From Pantoea sp. Ep11b (GTDB lineage Bacteria; Pseudomonadota; Gammaproteobacteria; Enterobacterales; Enterobacteriaceae), in assembly GCF_040783975.1 (NCBI RefSeq), contig NZ_CP160631.1, positions 1 through 64,000 of the forward strand: 64,000 bases of DNA, written 5' to 3'. This document shows, piece by piece, positions 14,141 to 37,779 of this stretch. A program made the position numbers and the translations under genes. The first letter of the stretch is position 1. Every line of letters begins with the position of its first letter. The notes beneath the pieces were generated by a model. That model saw only the letters and a list, made by a program, of their open reading frames with translations, did no database searches and was not told where the DNA came from.

Positions 14141-14551
14141 ATGAGTTTAATCAAAGAGTTTCGTGAGTTTGCAATGCGCGGCAATGTGATAGATCTGGCC
14201 GTCGGTGTCATCATTGGCGCCGCTTTCGGTAAGATCGTTTCATCACTGGTCGCCAACATCATCATGCCGCCGCTCGGCTTGCTGATTGGTGGTGTCGATT
14301 TTAAATCTTTTCAGTGGGTGCTGAAGCCTGCAACTGGCGATGCGCCAGCCGTGGTCATGCAGTATGGTATTTTCCTGCAGACTATTTTCGATTTCGTGAT
14401 TATCGCGTTTGCCATCTTTATGGCCATTAAGCTGATGAACCGTCTGTATAAGAAAAAAGAAGTCGAGAAGCCGGTTGCTAAGCCGTCGAACGAAGAAGTG
14501 CTGCTGACTGAAATCCGCGACCTGCTGAAACAGCAGAATACCCGCGTATAG
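14141..14551 (+). CDS. mscL: Large-conductance mechanosensitive channel MscL
   Basis: A 136-residue inner-membrane channel that opens under hypo-osmotic stress. It has an N-terminal amphipathic helix ([15 protein letters not shown]), TM1 with the pore-lining [23 protein letters not shown], a periplasmic loop, TM2 (about residues 75-100) and a charged C-terminal helix KKKEVEKP...[12 protein letters not shown]. The ATG at 14141 follows AAGGAGATAAGT and gives exactly the E. coli length. An upstream in-frame ATG at 14081 lacks a ribosome-binding site and was not used. Confidence 0.97.
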   Translation: MSLIKEFREFAMRGNVIDLAVGVIIGAAFGKIVSSLVANIIMPPLGLLIGGVDFKSFQWVLKPATGDAPAVVMQYGIFLQTIFDFVIIAFAIFMAIKLMNRLYKKKEVEKPVAKPSNEEVLLTEIRDLLKQQNTRV

Positions 14552-14581
14552 TGTCTGAGCCGACAGGGCTTATCTGACGCT

Positions 14582-14779
14582 TTAAGCAGAAGGGCAGTGA
14601 TAAGACGCTTTCTTATCACTGCCCTCCCATCCGTTTCCCTTGTTGTGTTTTTCCTTCCGTTTAAAACTTCCCTTACCCTTTTGCTTCTGCTCCACGCGCT
14701 GCCTGAAAAGTGGGTCGTGTAACAGAGCCTGGATTGCGTTATCGCGAATCTGCCCTTTGGTATGCTGGTATTTACTCAT
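14582..14779 (-). CDS. arfA: Alternative ribosome-rescue factor ArfA
   Basis: A 65-residue basic peptide beginning [20 protein letters not shown], followed by [19 protein letters not shown], the hallmark of ArfA. ArfA recruits RF2 to ribosomes stalled without a stop codon. The ATG at 14779 was chosen by homology; a longer frame to 14887 is not conserved. The last codons (about residues 51-62) lie inside a 13 bp perfect hairpin at 14592-14624. In E. coli the arfA message is cut or terminated at such a hairpin, giving a non-stop mRNA, so ArfA is made only when tmRNA fails. The same control is inferred here. It is the downstream gene of yhdN-zntR-arfA. Confidence 0.9.
   Translation of the reverse strand: MSKYQHTKGQIRDNAIQALLHDPLFRQRVEQKQKGKGSFKRKEKHNKGNGWEGSDKKASYHCPSA
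14592..14624 (-). promoter_or_regulatory. Hairpin inside the arfA 3' coding region
   Basis: A perfect inverted repeat GGGCAGTGATAAG / CTTATCACTGCCC with a 7 nt loop, within the last codons of arfA and just before its TAA. It is a candidate RNase III or termination site producing truncated, non-stop arfA mRNA. As it also lies 40 bp past the mscL stop on the plus strand, it may stop mscL transcripts too. Confidence 0.75.
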
Positions 14780-14838
14780 GACGCCTCCTGTTGAGATGGA
14801 GTGATACTTTATGCTTTTGCAGCAAAATAACAATATGC

Positions 14839-15255
14839 TTATTTGTCCTTTGCCCCGCCGCGCTCCAGAGCCTCCAGAATTGAGCACGAAATGCTACTGT
14901 GACTATCACCACAGCAGGCATCGGAAAGGTGCCGAAGCGAACGCTGCATCGTCTCCAGTTCTGCGATCATTTCAGCCACTTCACTGAGCCGCTTTTCAAC
15001 GATCGCTTTGGACTCCTGGCAGGTGTGATGTGCCGGATCGACCCGGATCGAAAGAAGCTCCCTGATGGCTTCGAGGCTGAACCCCAGTTTGCGGCCATAG
15101 CGGATAAACTTCAGGCGCTGAAGGTCGCCCTCACTATAGAGACGAAAACCGCCCTCCGTCCGGCCATCATGTTCCATCATCTGCTGCTTTTCATAAAAGC
15201 GGATGGTGTCTGGCGTCACCTCTGCCAGCTTCGCTAACTGTCCGATGCGAAACAT
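14839..15255 (-). CDS. zntR: Zn(II)-responsive MerR-family regulator ZntR
   Basis: A 138-residue MerR-type activator that in E. coli turns on the zinc exporter gene zntA. N-terminal winged helix-turn-helix: [22 protein letters not shown]...[11 protein letters not shown]. The zinc-binding residues of ZntR are present: Cys of the HTCQES segment and the C-terminal [10 protein letters not shown]. The final Cys found at the E. coli C terminus is missing because the tail ends AKDK. Its ATG directly abuts the yhdN stop codon. zntA is not in the window. Confidence 0.94.
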   Translation of the reverse strand: MFRIGQLAKLAEVTPDTIRFYEKQQMMEHDGRTEGGFRLYSEGDLQRLKFIRYGRKLGFSLEAIRELLSIRVDPAHHTCQESKAIVEKRLSEVAEMIAELETMQRSLRHLSDACCGDSHSSISCSILEALERGGAKDK

Positions 15256-15627
15256 TTACTCCTCCTCGCGAAAACGCTTCTCAATCGCCGTGGAATAGGA
15301 TCCGTGCAGAAAATCGGTGCTCATACCCGCCTGATGTAATCGCAGCGCCAGTATCTGCAGTCGATGACAGTGATCCTGATAGTGACGATCTTCGGGATCG
15401 AGCTGACGAATCAGATCGTTGACTTCAACCGCCTCACGTCTCAGCTCAAGTTCAGGTGGCAGAAAACCTGCATTTTTCAGTAACCGGTAGCCAGCTCTTA
15501 ATTCCGGCGGAACGTGACTGTCATCATCCAGTTGCAGCGGCTTGCCGGCGCCGGGAAGATTGCTCAGCTCGCCTTTTTCCAGTGCTGCTTTGATATGCTG
15601 TTCAGCAAGTTCGTCAACCAGCCACAT
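15256..15627 (-). CDS. yhdN: DUF1992 family protein YhdN
   Basis: A 123-residue protein of the DnaJ-homologue-like DUF1992 family, with the typical opening LVDELAEQHIKAALEKGELSN and LPGAGKPLQLDDD. Its function is unknown. It is first of a small operon with zntR and arfA, the same neighbourhood as in E. coli. Confidence 0.9.
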   Translation of the reverse strand: MWLVDELAEQHIKAALEKGELSNLPGAGKPLQLDDDSHVPPELRAGYRLLKNAGFLPPELELRREAVEVNDLIRQLDPEDRHYQDHCHRLQILALRLHQAGMSTDFLHGSYSTAIEKRFREEE

Positions 15628-15683
15628 AGCCGACTCCTCTGACGTTAAACGCGTTGCTTCTAAAATAGTAAATTTCAGGCAAT

Positions 15684-15709
15684 AAAAAACCCGCCGGAGC
15701 GGGTTTTTT
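15684..15709 (-). terminator. Alpha operon terminator
   Basis: Minus strand: ACCCGC-TCCG-GCGGGT followed by TTTTTATTG, with A residues on the other side as well. It lies 14 bp after the rplQ stop and closes the alpha operon. Confidence 0.92.
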
Positions 15710-15722
15710 ACGTTGCTGCAGA

Positions 15723-16133
<411 letters not shown>

Positions 16134-16149
16134 TTAACCTGTGATCTGA

Positions 16150-17139
16150 TTATTCATCAGCAATGCTTGCTGGCGGCCAGTTCTCAAGGCGCATGCCCAG
16201 AGAAAGACCACGCGAAGCCAGCACATCTTTAATCTCAGTAAGAGATTTTTTACCAAGGTTAGGCGTTTTAAGCAGCTCAACCTCGGTACGCTGTACCAGA
16301 TCACCGATGTAGTGGATAGCTTCTGCCTTGAGGCAGTTAGCAGAGCGGACAGTCAATTCCAGATCGTCAACAGGGCGCAGCAGGATCGGATCGAATTCTG
16401 GTTTCTCTTCTTTCACTTCCGGCTGACGAACATCACGTAAGTCAACGAAAGCTTCCAGTTGTTCTGCCAGGATGGTTGCCGCACGACGAATCGCCTCTTC
16501 AGGATCGATTGTGCCGTTGGTTTCCATTTCGATGACCAGCTTGTCCAGGTCGGTACGCTGCTCAACACGCGCTGCTTCAACATTGTAGGCGATACGGTCT
16601 ACAGGGCTGTAGCAGGCGTCAACGAGCAGACGGCCGATTGGGCGCTCATCTTCTTCCGAATGAATTCGGGCAGAAGCCGGCACATAGCCACGACCACGCT
16701 GAACTTTGATACGCATGCTGATAGCAGCGTTCTCATCGGTCAGATGGCAAATGACATGCTGAGGCTTGACGATTTCGACATCACCATCATGGGTAATGTC
16801 GGCTGCAGTCACAGGGCCAATGCCAGATTTATTCAGGGTCAGAATAACTTCATCTTTACCCTGAACTCTTACCGCCAGCCCTTTCAGGTTGAGCAGGATT
16901 TCCAGGATATCTTCCTGTACGCCCTCTTTGGTGCTGTACTCATGAAGTACACCATCAATTTCAACCTCGGTCACCGCGCAACCCGGCATGGATGAAAGCA
17001 GAATACGGCGCAGTGCGTTACCAAGAGTATGGCCAAAGCCACGCTCTAAAGGCTCAAGGGTCACCTTGGCGTGCGTCGAACTCACTTGCTCGATATCTAC
17101 CAGGCGCGGTTTTAGAAACTCTGTCACAGAACCCTGCAT
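16150..17139 (-). CDS. rpoA: RNA polymerase alpha subunit
   Basis: A 329-residue subunit, the exact enteric length. The N-terminal domain (about 1-235) dimerises and assembles beta and beta'; it includes [17 protein letters not shown]. After an acidic linker ([19 protein letters not shown]) comes the C-terminal domain (about 250-329), which contacts UP elements and activators such as CRP and contains [18 protein letters not shown] with the R265 region. The tail [10 protein letters not shown] is standard. It is co-transcribed with ribosomal protein genes. Confidence 0.99.
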
Positions 17140-17164
17140 TGTGTCCTCTCTTTGGTACTAAGCT

Positions 17165-17803
<639 letters not shown>

Positions 17804-17817
17804 CTAAAAAACGGGCG

Positions 17818-18210
<393 letters not shown>

Positions 18211-18223
18211 TTACTCACCCCGA

Positions 18224-18580
18224 TTATTTCTTGATCGGTTTACGCGGACCCTTACGGGTACGTGCGTTGGTCTTGGTACGCTGACCGCGAACCGGAAGAC
18301 CACGACGATGGCGCAAACCACGGTAGCAACCAAGGTCCATAAGACGCTTGATGCTCAGGGTGATTTCACGGCGCAGATCACCTTCAACAACGAATTTCGC
18401 AACTGCATCACGCAGCTGATCAATTTGTTCTTCAGACAGCTCACTGATCTTAACATTTTCAGCAATACCCGTTGAAGCGCAGATGGCTTTTGAACGAGTT
18501 TTGCCGATACCGAAGATCGAAGTTAATGCGATAACGGTATGTTTTTGATCAGGAATGTTAATGCCTGCTATACGGGCCAC
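18224..18580 (-). CDS. rpsM: 30S ribosomal protein S13
   Basis: A 118-residue head protein contacting the P-site tRNA and L5 bridge. [34 protein letters not shown], then the basic tail [20 protein letters not shown]. The start is GTG at 18580, as in E. coli, preceded by TAGGAGTGCATA. That region is the S4-binding pseudoknot, so this start is the point of feedback control for the whole operon. Confidence 0.99.
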   Translation of the reverse strand: MARIAGINIPDQKHTVIALTSIFGIGKTRSKAICASTGIAENVKISELSEEQIDQLRDAVAKFVVEGDLRREITLSIKRLMDLGCYRGLRHRRGLPVRGQRTKTNARTRKGPRKPIKK

Positions 18581-18680
18581 TATGCACTCCTATAATTAAA
18601 CAAGCACGTCCCATGCTGAAAAGCCCGTTTTCAGGATACTCAAATGGAAACGCACTGACATACAAAAGATTGGCTGGCTA
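18581..18680 (-). promoter_or_regulatory. Alpha operon leader with S4-binding pseudoknot
   Basis: Transcribed leader between the alpha promoter and the rpsM GTG. It keeps the E. coli elements TTTCCATTTGAGTATCC and GAAAACGGGCTTTTCAGCATG, which form the double pseudoknot bound by S4. Feedback by S4 is inferred from this conservation. Confidence 0.8.
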
Positions 18681-18708
18681 ATCTAGCCAGCTCAACCCGA
18701 CTTTGCAA
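18680..18708 (-). promoter_or_regulatory. Alpha operon promoter
   Basis: Minus strand: -35 TTGCAA (18703-18708), 17 bp, -10 TAGATT (18680-18685). The sequence closely matches the E. coli rpsM promoter. It lies between rpmJ and rpsM. Confidence 0.85.
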
Positions 18709-18726
18709 GAAAAATATGTGACAAAA

Positions 18727-18843
18727 TCAGCCTTGGCGCTGTTTATGCTTTGGCTCGGCGCTGCAGATCACACGTACGACACCGTCGCGACGAATGATTT
18801 TGCAGTTACGACATAATCTCTTGACGGAAGCACGAACTTTCAT
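18727..18843 (-). CDS. rpmJ: 50S ribosomal protein L36
   Basis: A 38-residue protein beginning [19 protein letters not shown] and ending [10 protein letters not shown]. Zinc-ribbon ligands C11, C14, C27 and H33 are all present, so it is the zinc-containing (C+) form of L36. It is the last gene of the spc operon, 32 bp after secY, with the alpha promoter just beyond it. Confidence 0.96.
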   Translation of the reverse strand: MKVRASVKRLCRNCKIIRRDGVVRVICSAEPKHKQRQG

Positions 18844-18875
18844 TTTTACTCTCCGTAACTTCTCAACCAACTGAA

Positions 18876-20207
18876 TTAACGGCCGTAGCCTTTCAGGTTA
18901 GCTTTCTTCAGTGCCGACTCGTACTGACTTGACATCATCAGAGTTTGCACTTGAGCCATAAAGTCCATGATGACGACAACTACGATAAGCAGCGAAGTAC
19001 CGCCAAAGTAGAAGGGAACCTTCATCGCATCACGCATGAACTCCGGGATAAGGCAGATAAAAGTAATGTACAGCGCGCCGATTAAGGTCAGACGTGTCAT
19101 CACTTTATCAATATACTTCGCCGTTTGCTCTCCCGGACGAATTCCCGGTACGAATGCACCAGACTTCTTCAGGTTATCTGCTGTTTCACGTGGGTTGAAA
19201 ACCAACGCCGTATAGAAGAAACAGAAGAAGATAATTGCAGTCGCATAGAGTAGCACATAAAGCGGCTGTCCTGGCTGCAAATACAGCGAAATTGTTGTCA
19301 GCCAGTTCCAACCGGTACCGCCCCCAAACCACGATGCAATCGTTGCCGGGAACAGAATAATGCTGGAAGCAAAGATGGCTGGGATAACACCCGCCATGTT
19401 CACTTTCAACGGTAAATGTGTGCTCTGTGCAGCGTAAACGCGACGACCCTGTTGACGTTTTGCGTAGTTCACCACAATGCGGCGCTGACCACGTTCAACG
19501 AAGATAACAAAGAAGGTCACTGCGAATACGAGTACTGCAACCAACAGCAACAAGAGGAAGTGCAGGTCGCCTTGCCGCGCTTGCTCGATGGTATGGCCAA
19601 TGGCCGGCGGAAGACCCGCAACAATACCCGCGAAGATAATGATCGAAATACCGTTACCGATACCCCGTTCAGTAATCTGTTCGCCCAGCCACATCAGGAA
19701 CATGGTTCCTGAGACCAGACTCACAACAGCGGTAAAGTAGAAGGCAAAGCCTGGATTCATGACCAGACCTTGCATTCCTGGCATATTCGGCAGACCGGTA
19801 GCAATACCGATCGACTGGAATATGGCCAATACCAACGTACCGTATCGGGTGTACTGGCTAATCTTACGACGGCCAGCCTCCCCTTCTTTCTTAATTTCCG
19901 CTAACGCTGGATGAACCACCGTTAATAACTGGATAATAATCGATGCCGAAATGTACGGCATGATACCCAGTGCGAAAATAGAAGCACGGCTGAGAGCACC
20001 ACCAGAGAACATGTTAAACATTTCAATGATGGTGCCACGCTGTTGCTCAAGCAGTTTGGCAAGTACAGTGGCATCAATACCAGGGATTGGAATAAAAGAG
20101 CCAATTCGGAAGACAATTAGTGCGCCGATAACAAACAGTAGTCTGCGTTTCAGCTCACCAAAGCCGCCTTTGGCGCTTTGAAAATCTAATCCCGGTTGTT
20201 TAGCCAT
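18876..20207 (-). CDS. secY: Protein translocase subunit SecY
   Basis: A 443-residue polytopic inner-membrane protein forming the SecYEG channel. Ten transmembrane segments can be followed, starting with [23 protein letters not shown] and including the plug-region sequence [23 protein letters not shown]. The cytoplasmic loops that bind SecA and ribosomes are intact, ending [12 protein letters not shown]. It lies 7 bp after rplO, in the distal spc operon. Confidence 0.99.
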   Translation of the reverse strand: MAKQPGLDFQSAKGGFGELKRRLLFVIGALIVFRIGSFIPIPGIDATVLAKLLEQQRGTIIEMFNMFSGGALSRASIFALGIMPYISASIIIQLLTVVHPALAEIKKEGEAGRRKISQYTRYGTLVLAIFQSIGIATGLPNMPGMQGLVMNPGFAFYFTAVVSLVSGTMFLMWLGEQITERGIGNGISIIIFAGIVAGLPPAIGHTIEQARQGDLHFLLLLLVAVLVFAVTFFVIFVERGQRRIVVNYAKRQQGRRVYAAQSTHLPLKVNMAGVIPAIFASSIILFPATIASWFGGGTGWNWLTTISLYLQPGQPLYVLLYATAIIFFCFFYTALVFNPRETADNLKKSGAFVPGIRPGEQTAKYIDKVMTRLTLIGALYITFICLIPEFMRDAMKVPFYFGGTSLLIVVVVIMDFMAQVQTLMMSSQYESALKKANLKGYGR

Positions 20208-20214
20208 CTGCTAC

Positions 20215-21347
<1,133 letters not shown>

Positions 21348-21352
21348 CTACC

Positions 21353-22673
<1,321 letters not shown>

Positions 22674-22687
22674 TCAATTGGTGACAA

Positions 22688-23002
<315 letters not shown>

Positions 23003-23007
23003 CTACC

Positions 23008-24270
<1,263 letters not shown>

Positions 24271-24339
24271 CTAATGTCAACTACTACTTCGGGACCTAAA
24301 CCTCAGGTCGTTAGAAAGCCCCATAATTGAGGGCGCGGC

Positions 24340-24369
24340 ATTGTAACACCGGTTCTCACAGATGGGTAG
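24340..24369 (-). promoter_or_regulatory. spc operon promoter
   Basis: Minus strand: -10 TACAAT (24340-24345) followed by GCCGCGCCCTC, the same discriminator and start as the E. coli spc promoter. The -35 region around TCTACCCA is weak, as it is in E. coli. It lies 82 bp before the rplN start. Confidence 0.75.
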
Positions 24370-24397
24370 AAAAAATAAACGGCTCTCAATCGAGCCG
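24370..24397 (-). terminator. Terminator just upstream of the spc promoter
   Basis: Minus strand: CGGCTC-GATTGA-GAGCCG then TTTATTTTTT. It closely resembles the E. coli hairpin between rpsQ and rplN. A second small hairpin TCCCTG-TCAT-CAGGGA lies next to it (24404-24419). Confidence 0.8.
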
Positions 24398-24419
24398 CTG
24401 ATTTTCCCTGATGACAGGG

Positions 24420-25120
24420 AGGGCGTATTCTAGGGAATAGTGCGAACAGTAGCAAATGTAATCTGCCTTATTTTTCGTCGATCCCGGAATAAAGTCTATT
24501 ACAGGTGCCGCCCGCCTCTTTTTCAGCCAGTGCGTTATGCTACGGCATCGCCACTGACCGCGTGATAACTGCCTGTTGTCCGTGAGGCTGCTGACTTATC
24601 CGCTGATCATGCTGTAAATGCGCAGCCAGAGGGTATGCGCCTGCCCTGCCCCACTTTTCGGTTGCAGAGAGGCCCGTCCCGCTCCCTGCTGACCCCAGAA
24701 GGCCTTTCTCTGTGACCGCACGTTTTGCACCGCGTATAGGTGCGGTGTGCAGACGCTCTCTGGCAGAGCTAAAGATTGCCGGGGCGTTGCGCCTGATCTG
24801 TCTGCTGGCTGGAACCGACAGCTGAGCCGGGTATCTGTTTTGCTGACCTTAGGCAGTTACAGGCACTATTGCTGAGAATGAACAGCCGCAGCTGTTATTC
24901 GGCATGCGCCAGCGTTTAATCATCCACGGCGTTTCGCTAAAGAGCGTGACACTTCGTTGATCGGCTATTGCGTAACCGGCCCCTGAATGCGTGGAAAGGG
25001 TTTCCACTGCCAGCCAGCCGCCTTGTAGATCCGGTTCGCTCCTTCAGGGTGTACGCTGGTTTGACAGCAAAGGCCGTTCGCCGTCTGCCACTGTTCAGAG
25101 AGCAGAGCTCAGCCACAGGC
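24420..25120. other. Unexplained roughly 700 bp spacer between S10 and spc operons
   Basis: In E. coli rpsQ and rplN are about 160 bp apart; here they are 914 bp apart. The extra DNA lies between a terminator directly after rpsQ (25121-25150) and the ancestral terminator-spc promoter unit (24340-24397). Open frames on both strands are short and broken by stops, and none is recognisable. Small inverted repeats occur, such as TGGAAAGGGTTTCCA (24992-25006) and GCACCGC/GCGGTG around 24727-24747. It could be a decayed inserted gene or a non-coding RNA region. No insertion-sequence ends were found. Confidence 0.6.
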
Positions 25121-25150
25121 AAAAAAAAACCCCCTGCCGAAGCAGAGGGT
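25121..25150 (-). terminator. S10 operon terminator
   Basis: Minus strand: stem pairing ACCC.CTGC with GCAG.GGGT around loop CGAA (one internal mismatch), followed by nine T. It starts 22 bp after the rpsQ stop. Confidence 0.88.
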
Positions 25151-25172
25151 TTCTCAGAAAAAACGGTTCCTG

Positions 25173-27098
<1,926 letters not shown>

Positions 27099-27102
27099 CT
27101 AC

Positions 27103-27384
<282 letters not shown>

Positions 27385-27397
27385 TTATCCTCTAATA

Positions 27398-29793
<2,396 letters not shown>

Positions 29794-29813
29794 TCAATCG
29801 CTCGATGACCTGA

Positions 29814-30306
<493 letters not shown>

Positions 30307-30334
30307 ATTATACGTAAATCTGTTCAGGAAGCAA
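30307..30334 (-). promoter_or_regulatory. S10 operon promoter
   Basis: Minus strand: -35 TTGCTT (30329-30334), 16 bp, consensus -10 TATAAT (30307-30312), followed by GCGCGGG. The rest of the gap to 30519 must also hold the promoter for the divergent peptidase gene; none was assigned. Confidence 0.85.
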
Positions 30335-30519
30335 CCCGTGTTGTGGTTTTCGCCGGTAAATAGTGGCACGCCGATGAGATGCGCCTCGCATTCTGCTGTC
30401 GCCCGACGGAGAACGCCTCTGGCTGGCTGCGGGCCACTCTCCATTACGCCAGATTCGCTGATGACGCAGAAACCGGAGGCCGCGACACTGTGCCACTCTT
30501 TTCTATGCGGAGCCTTATC

Positions 30520-31293
30520 ATGGTCCCTGCTGTTATCACTTATCTCGCCGCGCTGGCAGGTGGAGGCGCACTGGGCAGCTTTCTGTCGCTGGCCCGCTCC
30601 CGCTTTACCCCTGCCCTCTCACCCGCTCAGTGGTTTGCCGCCCTTTGCTTTCCCGCCTCACAGTGCCGCTGTTGCCAGCAACGCCTGTTATGGCGCGACA
30701 CCCTGCCGCTGGTAAGCTGGCCAGTCCTGGGAGGATGCTGTCGCTTCTGCCGGCATCCATTTAGCGCCGGCAGCTTTCTGACAGAGTGGCTGTTTGCTCT
30801 GCTCTGTTTGCTGGTGCTGCTCAGCTTTGATAGCGTTTCTGACAGGGTTTACCTGATTGCGGTCGCCAGCCTCCTGTTCCTGCTGGCAGTCATTGATCGT
30901 CACTACTTCTGCCTGCCTGACCCGCTTACCTATCTGCTGCTCTGGCTGGGATTGCTCCATGCGACGCAGACCGGCAGCGGAACAACGGCAATTTATGGTG
31001 CGGTAGCGGGCTACTGTACGCTATGGCTACTTGCGCAGGGCTATCGCAGGGTGCGGGGTATTGAGGGATTGGGCTACGGTGATATCAAGCTGTTTGCTGC
31101 GCTGGGGGCCTGCTGTGGCTGGCTGGCCTTACCCGGCATTGCGCTGGGCGCCACGTTGCTGGCGCTGACGGCCGTATCTTTAGGGCAACGACAGCGTCCA
31201 GGCGCGGCTGACACTTTGCTGCCGTTTGGCCCTTTTCTGGCCATTGCAGGCTGGGTCATCCTTGTGCTTCAGACCCGGTTCACTCTTCTTTAA
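30520..31293 (+). CDS. gspO: Type IV prepilin peptidase / N-methyltransferase (GspO/PilD family)
   Basis: A 257-residue polytopic membrane protease that cleaves and methylates prepilin-like proteins. The N-terminal cytoplasmic part has the four-cysteine zinc motif (CRCC...CCRFC with [13 protein letters not shown] between). The two catalytic aspartates lie in [15 protein letters not shown] and in [15 protein letters not shown] (GxGD). The ATG at 30520 follows GGAGCCTTATC; longer frames lack a ribosome-binding site. As in E. coli it sits alone between rpsJ and bfr with no pilin or secretion genes nearby. Its last 14 bp overlap convergent bfr. Confidence 0.92.
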   Translation: MVPAVITYLAALAGGGALGSFLSLARSRFTPALSPAQWFAALCFPASQCRCCQQRLLWRDTLPLVSWPVLGGCCRFCRHPFSAGSFLTEWLFALLCLLVLLSFDSVSDRVYLIAVASLLFLLAVIDRHYFCLPDPLTYLLLWLGLLHATQTGSGTTAIYGAVAGYCTLWLLAQGYRRVRGIEGLGYGDIKLFAALGACCGWLALPGIALGATLLALTAVSLGQRQRPGAADTLLPFGPFLAIAGWVILVLQTRFTLL

Positions 31294-31753
31294 TCTGAGC
31301 CTGCAGATAGTTCTGGATGCCCATCATCCGGATCAACTCCAGTTCGGTTTCAATCCAGTCGATGTGATGTTCTTCATCGGCCAGGATTTCAATCATCATG
31401 TCACGGCTGACATAGTCATGCACTTTGTCAGCGTAGGCGATTGCTTCACGGAGATCCTTGGCACCTTCCAGTTCCAGACTCAGATCTGAACTGAGCATCT
31501 CCTCAACGTCCTCGCCGATACGAAGCCGCCCCAGATCCTGAAGGTTCGGGATCCCCTCCAGAAAAAGAATGCGCTCGATATACTTGTCGGCATGCTTCAT
31601 CTCGTCGATCGATTCGTGATACTCCACGTCGTTCAGACGGGTCAGACCCCAGTTTTTAAACATGCGCGCATGCAGAAAATACTGATTGATGGCAACCAGT
31701 TCATTTCCCAGCAGTTTATTCAGATGACTGATGACTTTAATATCGCCCTTCAT
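31280..31753 (-). CDS. bfr: Bacterioferritin
   Basis: A 157-residue heme-containing iron-storage protein that forms a 24-mer. All ferroxidase ligands are present: E18, E51, H54, E94, E127 and H130. The heme-ligating M52 lies between E51 and H54. The length is within one residue of E. coli Bfr. It is downstream of bfd on the same strand, with 98 bp between, so store and release partner are linked. Confidence 0.98.
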   Translation of the reverse strand: MKGDIKVISHLNKLLGNELVAINQYFLHARMFKNWGLTRLNDVEYHESIDEMKHADKYIERILFLEGIPNLQDLGRLRIGEDVEEMLSSDLSLELEGAKDLREAIAYADKVHDYVSRDMMIEILADEEHHIDWIETELELIRMMGIQNYLQAQIKEE

Positions 31754-31851
31754 TGTTAACCCTCCACGTCTGGTTTATTAGAGCGTAGATGCGGTTAAAA
31801 AGAAGTCAAAAAACCGTGACAGAAACTGTGGGTATTCCCACAGCAGAGAGG

Positions 31852-32046
31852 TCAGGCGATCTCTTTGTAGAGCGGGGCGTGCTGCAGTTCGTTATCCATA
31901 ATCTCTCGCGCAGCGCGGATACACTTGCCGCACTGTTTGCCCACGGGCACAAACTGACGCAACTGCTGGATGGATTTGGGCTGGTAGCGACGCACGACTT
32001 CACGAAGGGTTTTATCACTGATGGCATTACACAGACAGACGTACAT
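31852..32046 (-). CDS. bfd: Bacterioferritin-associated ferredoxin Bfd
   Basis: A 64-residue [2Fe-2S] protein that delivers electrons to bacterioferritin to mobilise stored iron. Cluster ligands follow the Bfd pattern: C4 and C6 (MYVCLCN), then C39 and C42 (VPVGKQCGKC). The ATG at 32046 was chosen by homology; the frame is open further upstream but that part is not conserved. A Fur-like box overlaps its promoter, so induction under iron shortage is expected. Confidence 0.96.
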   Translation of the reverse strand: MYVCLCNAISDKTLREVVRRYQPKSIQQLRQFVPVGKQCGKCIRAAREIMDNELQHAPLYKEIA

Positions 32047-32076
32047 TGATTCATCACTCGGGTACATTTTGTATAC

Positions 32077-32105
32077 AGTGTAAATGCGAATCGTTTTTAT
32101 TTCAA
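32077..32105 (-). promoter_or_regulatory. bfd promoter with overlapping Fur-like box
   Basis: Minus strand: -35 TTGAAA (32100-32105), 17 bp, -10 TACACT (32077-32082). The spacer contains the plus-strand sequence AAATGCGAATCGTTTTTAT (32082-32100), close to the Fur consensus GATAATGATAATCATTATC in its AATGnnAATC half. Iron-Fur bound there would block RNA polymerase. Confidence 0.72.
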
Positions 32106-32140
32106 ACCCACCTTTTGCAGGGTCATCGTGAATGCAGAGC

Positions 32141-32168
32141 AAAAAAAAGAGCACCGAAGTGCTCTTTT
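32141..32168 (-). terminator. str operon terminator after tufA
   Basis: Minus strand: AGAGCAC-TTCG-GTGCTCT then eight T. A 7 bp stem with UUCG tetraloop about 46 bp after the tufA stop. Confidence 0.93.
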
Positions 32169-32213
32169 TCTGTGTTGCAGTGGCCGTTTGCACGACCACA
32201 GCAGATATCACAA

Positions 32214-33410
<1,197 letters not shown>

Positions 33411-33465
33411 TTACGTTGTGCCTTCACCCTCGGGTGAAGGCATCAGTTCAAATTTAAACCGTAGC

Positions 33466-35604
<2,139 letters not shown>

Positions 35605-35670
35605 TCAAGGTAAGTCGACCCCAGCGGGTTGGCTATCTGAGCGCCCGCTGGTTTAACAACTACGTGGTTA

Positions 35671-36714
<1,044 letters not shown>

Positions 36715-36736
36715 GAAATAACCAGGTTTTAGCCGA

Positions 36737-37024
36737 TCACCAGACCATTTGTTGCGGATGCCTGATCGTTAGCGTGACAAACCCATTATAGTCTACGGAT
36801 TGCACGCTGGTCGAAATTTGTCCAGCGAGACCGCGCGCCTGGACGTCCTCCTCCAGCACCCACAGCGTTGCAGGGCTGGCGGCCAGCCGCTGCAGCGCGC
36901 GACTGCCCGCCACGGCTGCCAGTACCCCATCCTGCAGTAGCAGCAGGTCATCTCCGGCTTCTGTCATGGATATCAGCGTTTCAAGATCGCTGTGTGACGG
37001 AGAGTGCAGTAAAGTGTGCAGCAT
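36737..37024 (-). CDS. tusB: Sulfur-relay protein TusB
   Basis: A 95-residue DsrH-like subunit of the TusBCD complex, which passes persulfide sulfur from TusA to TusE for 2-thiolation of U34 in tRNA by MnmA. Starts MLHTLLHSPSHSDLETLISM. It is last in yheO-tusD-tusC-tusB, 9 bp after tusC. Confidence 0.94.
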   Translation of the reverse strand: MLHTLLHSPSHSDLETLISMTEAGDDLLLLQDGVLAAVAGSRALQRLAASPATLWVLEEDVQARGLAGQISTSVQSVDYNGFVTLTIRHPQQMVW

Positions 37025-37033
37025 TCGCGCCTC

Positions 37034-37393
37034 TTAAAAAGTCAGGATACGGTCGTAACGGGCCAGAGTCTGGCGCAACGCAGGCGCATCCAGCAGCGTA
37101 ACGTCCAGCAACCGTTCTGCCTCAGCATCCAGCCCCCGCGCCAGCAGCGATGTCCGGCAGAGATAGCACTGATCAATGTCATACAAAGCCAGTACGCCAA
37201 AGGTCGCCGCGTAGTGACGGCTCTTAATTGCCTCGGGTTGTTGATGCAGATTGAGCTGCAGTACGCCATCGCCGATAAAGAACAGGCCAATATCTTCACT
37301 GAGCGCGCCCGTTGCCAGTGCCGCGTCCAGCCCTTCGCGTCCGGCACTGCTGCCGTGCGGTGCCTGCGTAAAAACAAATGCGATGCGATTCAT
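37034..37393 (-). CDS. tusC: Sulfur-relay protein TusC
   Basis: A 119-residue DsrF-like subunit of Tus[34 protein letters not shown] and [14 protein letters not shown]. Its ATG overlaps the tusD stop by one base (TGATG). Length matches E. coli. Confidence 0.95.
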   Translation of the reverse strand: MNRIAFVFTQAPHGSSAGREGLDAALATGALSEDIGLFFIGDGVLQLNLHQQPEAIKSRHYAATFGVLALYDIDQCYLCRTSLLARGLDAEAERLLDVTLLDAPALRQTLARYDRILTF

Positions 37394-37779
37394 CAGAACT
37401 GCACCAGACGTTCGCAGCGCAGCGCCGCCTCGGCCAGCGCCCCCAGCCCGCTCAGGGTAAAGCCCGGCTGCAGGTTACTCCCCGCCAGCTGAAGCCGTGC
37501 CGACTCCTGCGCATCGCTTATGCCACGCCGCAGCGCGGCCGCCACACAGATATTCAGTGCCACGCCCTGCTCCTGATGTAATGTCTGCCACGCCCGGACC
37601 AGATCGAACTCATCGCTGGCTGGCGCAGTCAACTGATTCGCGTTCAGTACGCCTTCCCGGTAGAAGAACACGCTCTCCAGCTGATGGCCTGCCGCTAACA
37701 GCGCACGGGCAAAGAGCCACGCGCTGGTCGCCTGTTGCGTACCATAGGCCGGGCCGGTGACCAGCAGGGTGTAACGCAT
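37393..37779 (-). CDS. tusD: Sulfur-relay protein TusD
   Basis: A 128-residue DsrE-like sulfurtransferase subunit. The active persulfide cysteine C78 is present in [11 protein letters not shown]. Starts [21 protein letters not shown]. The start overlaps the yheO stop by one base, the end overlaps tusC by one base. Confidence 0.96.
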   Translation of the reverse strand: MRYTLLVTGPAYGTQQATSAWLFARALLAAGHQLESVFFYREGVLNANQLTAPASDEFDLVRAWQTLHQEQGVALNICVAAALRRGISDAQESARLQLAGSNLQPGFTLSGLGALAEAALRCERLVQF

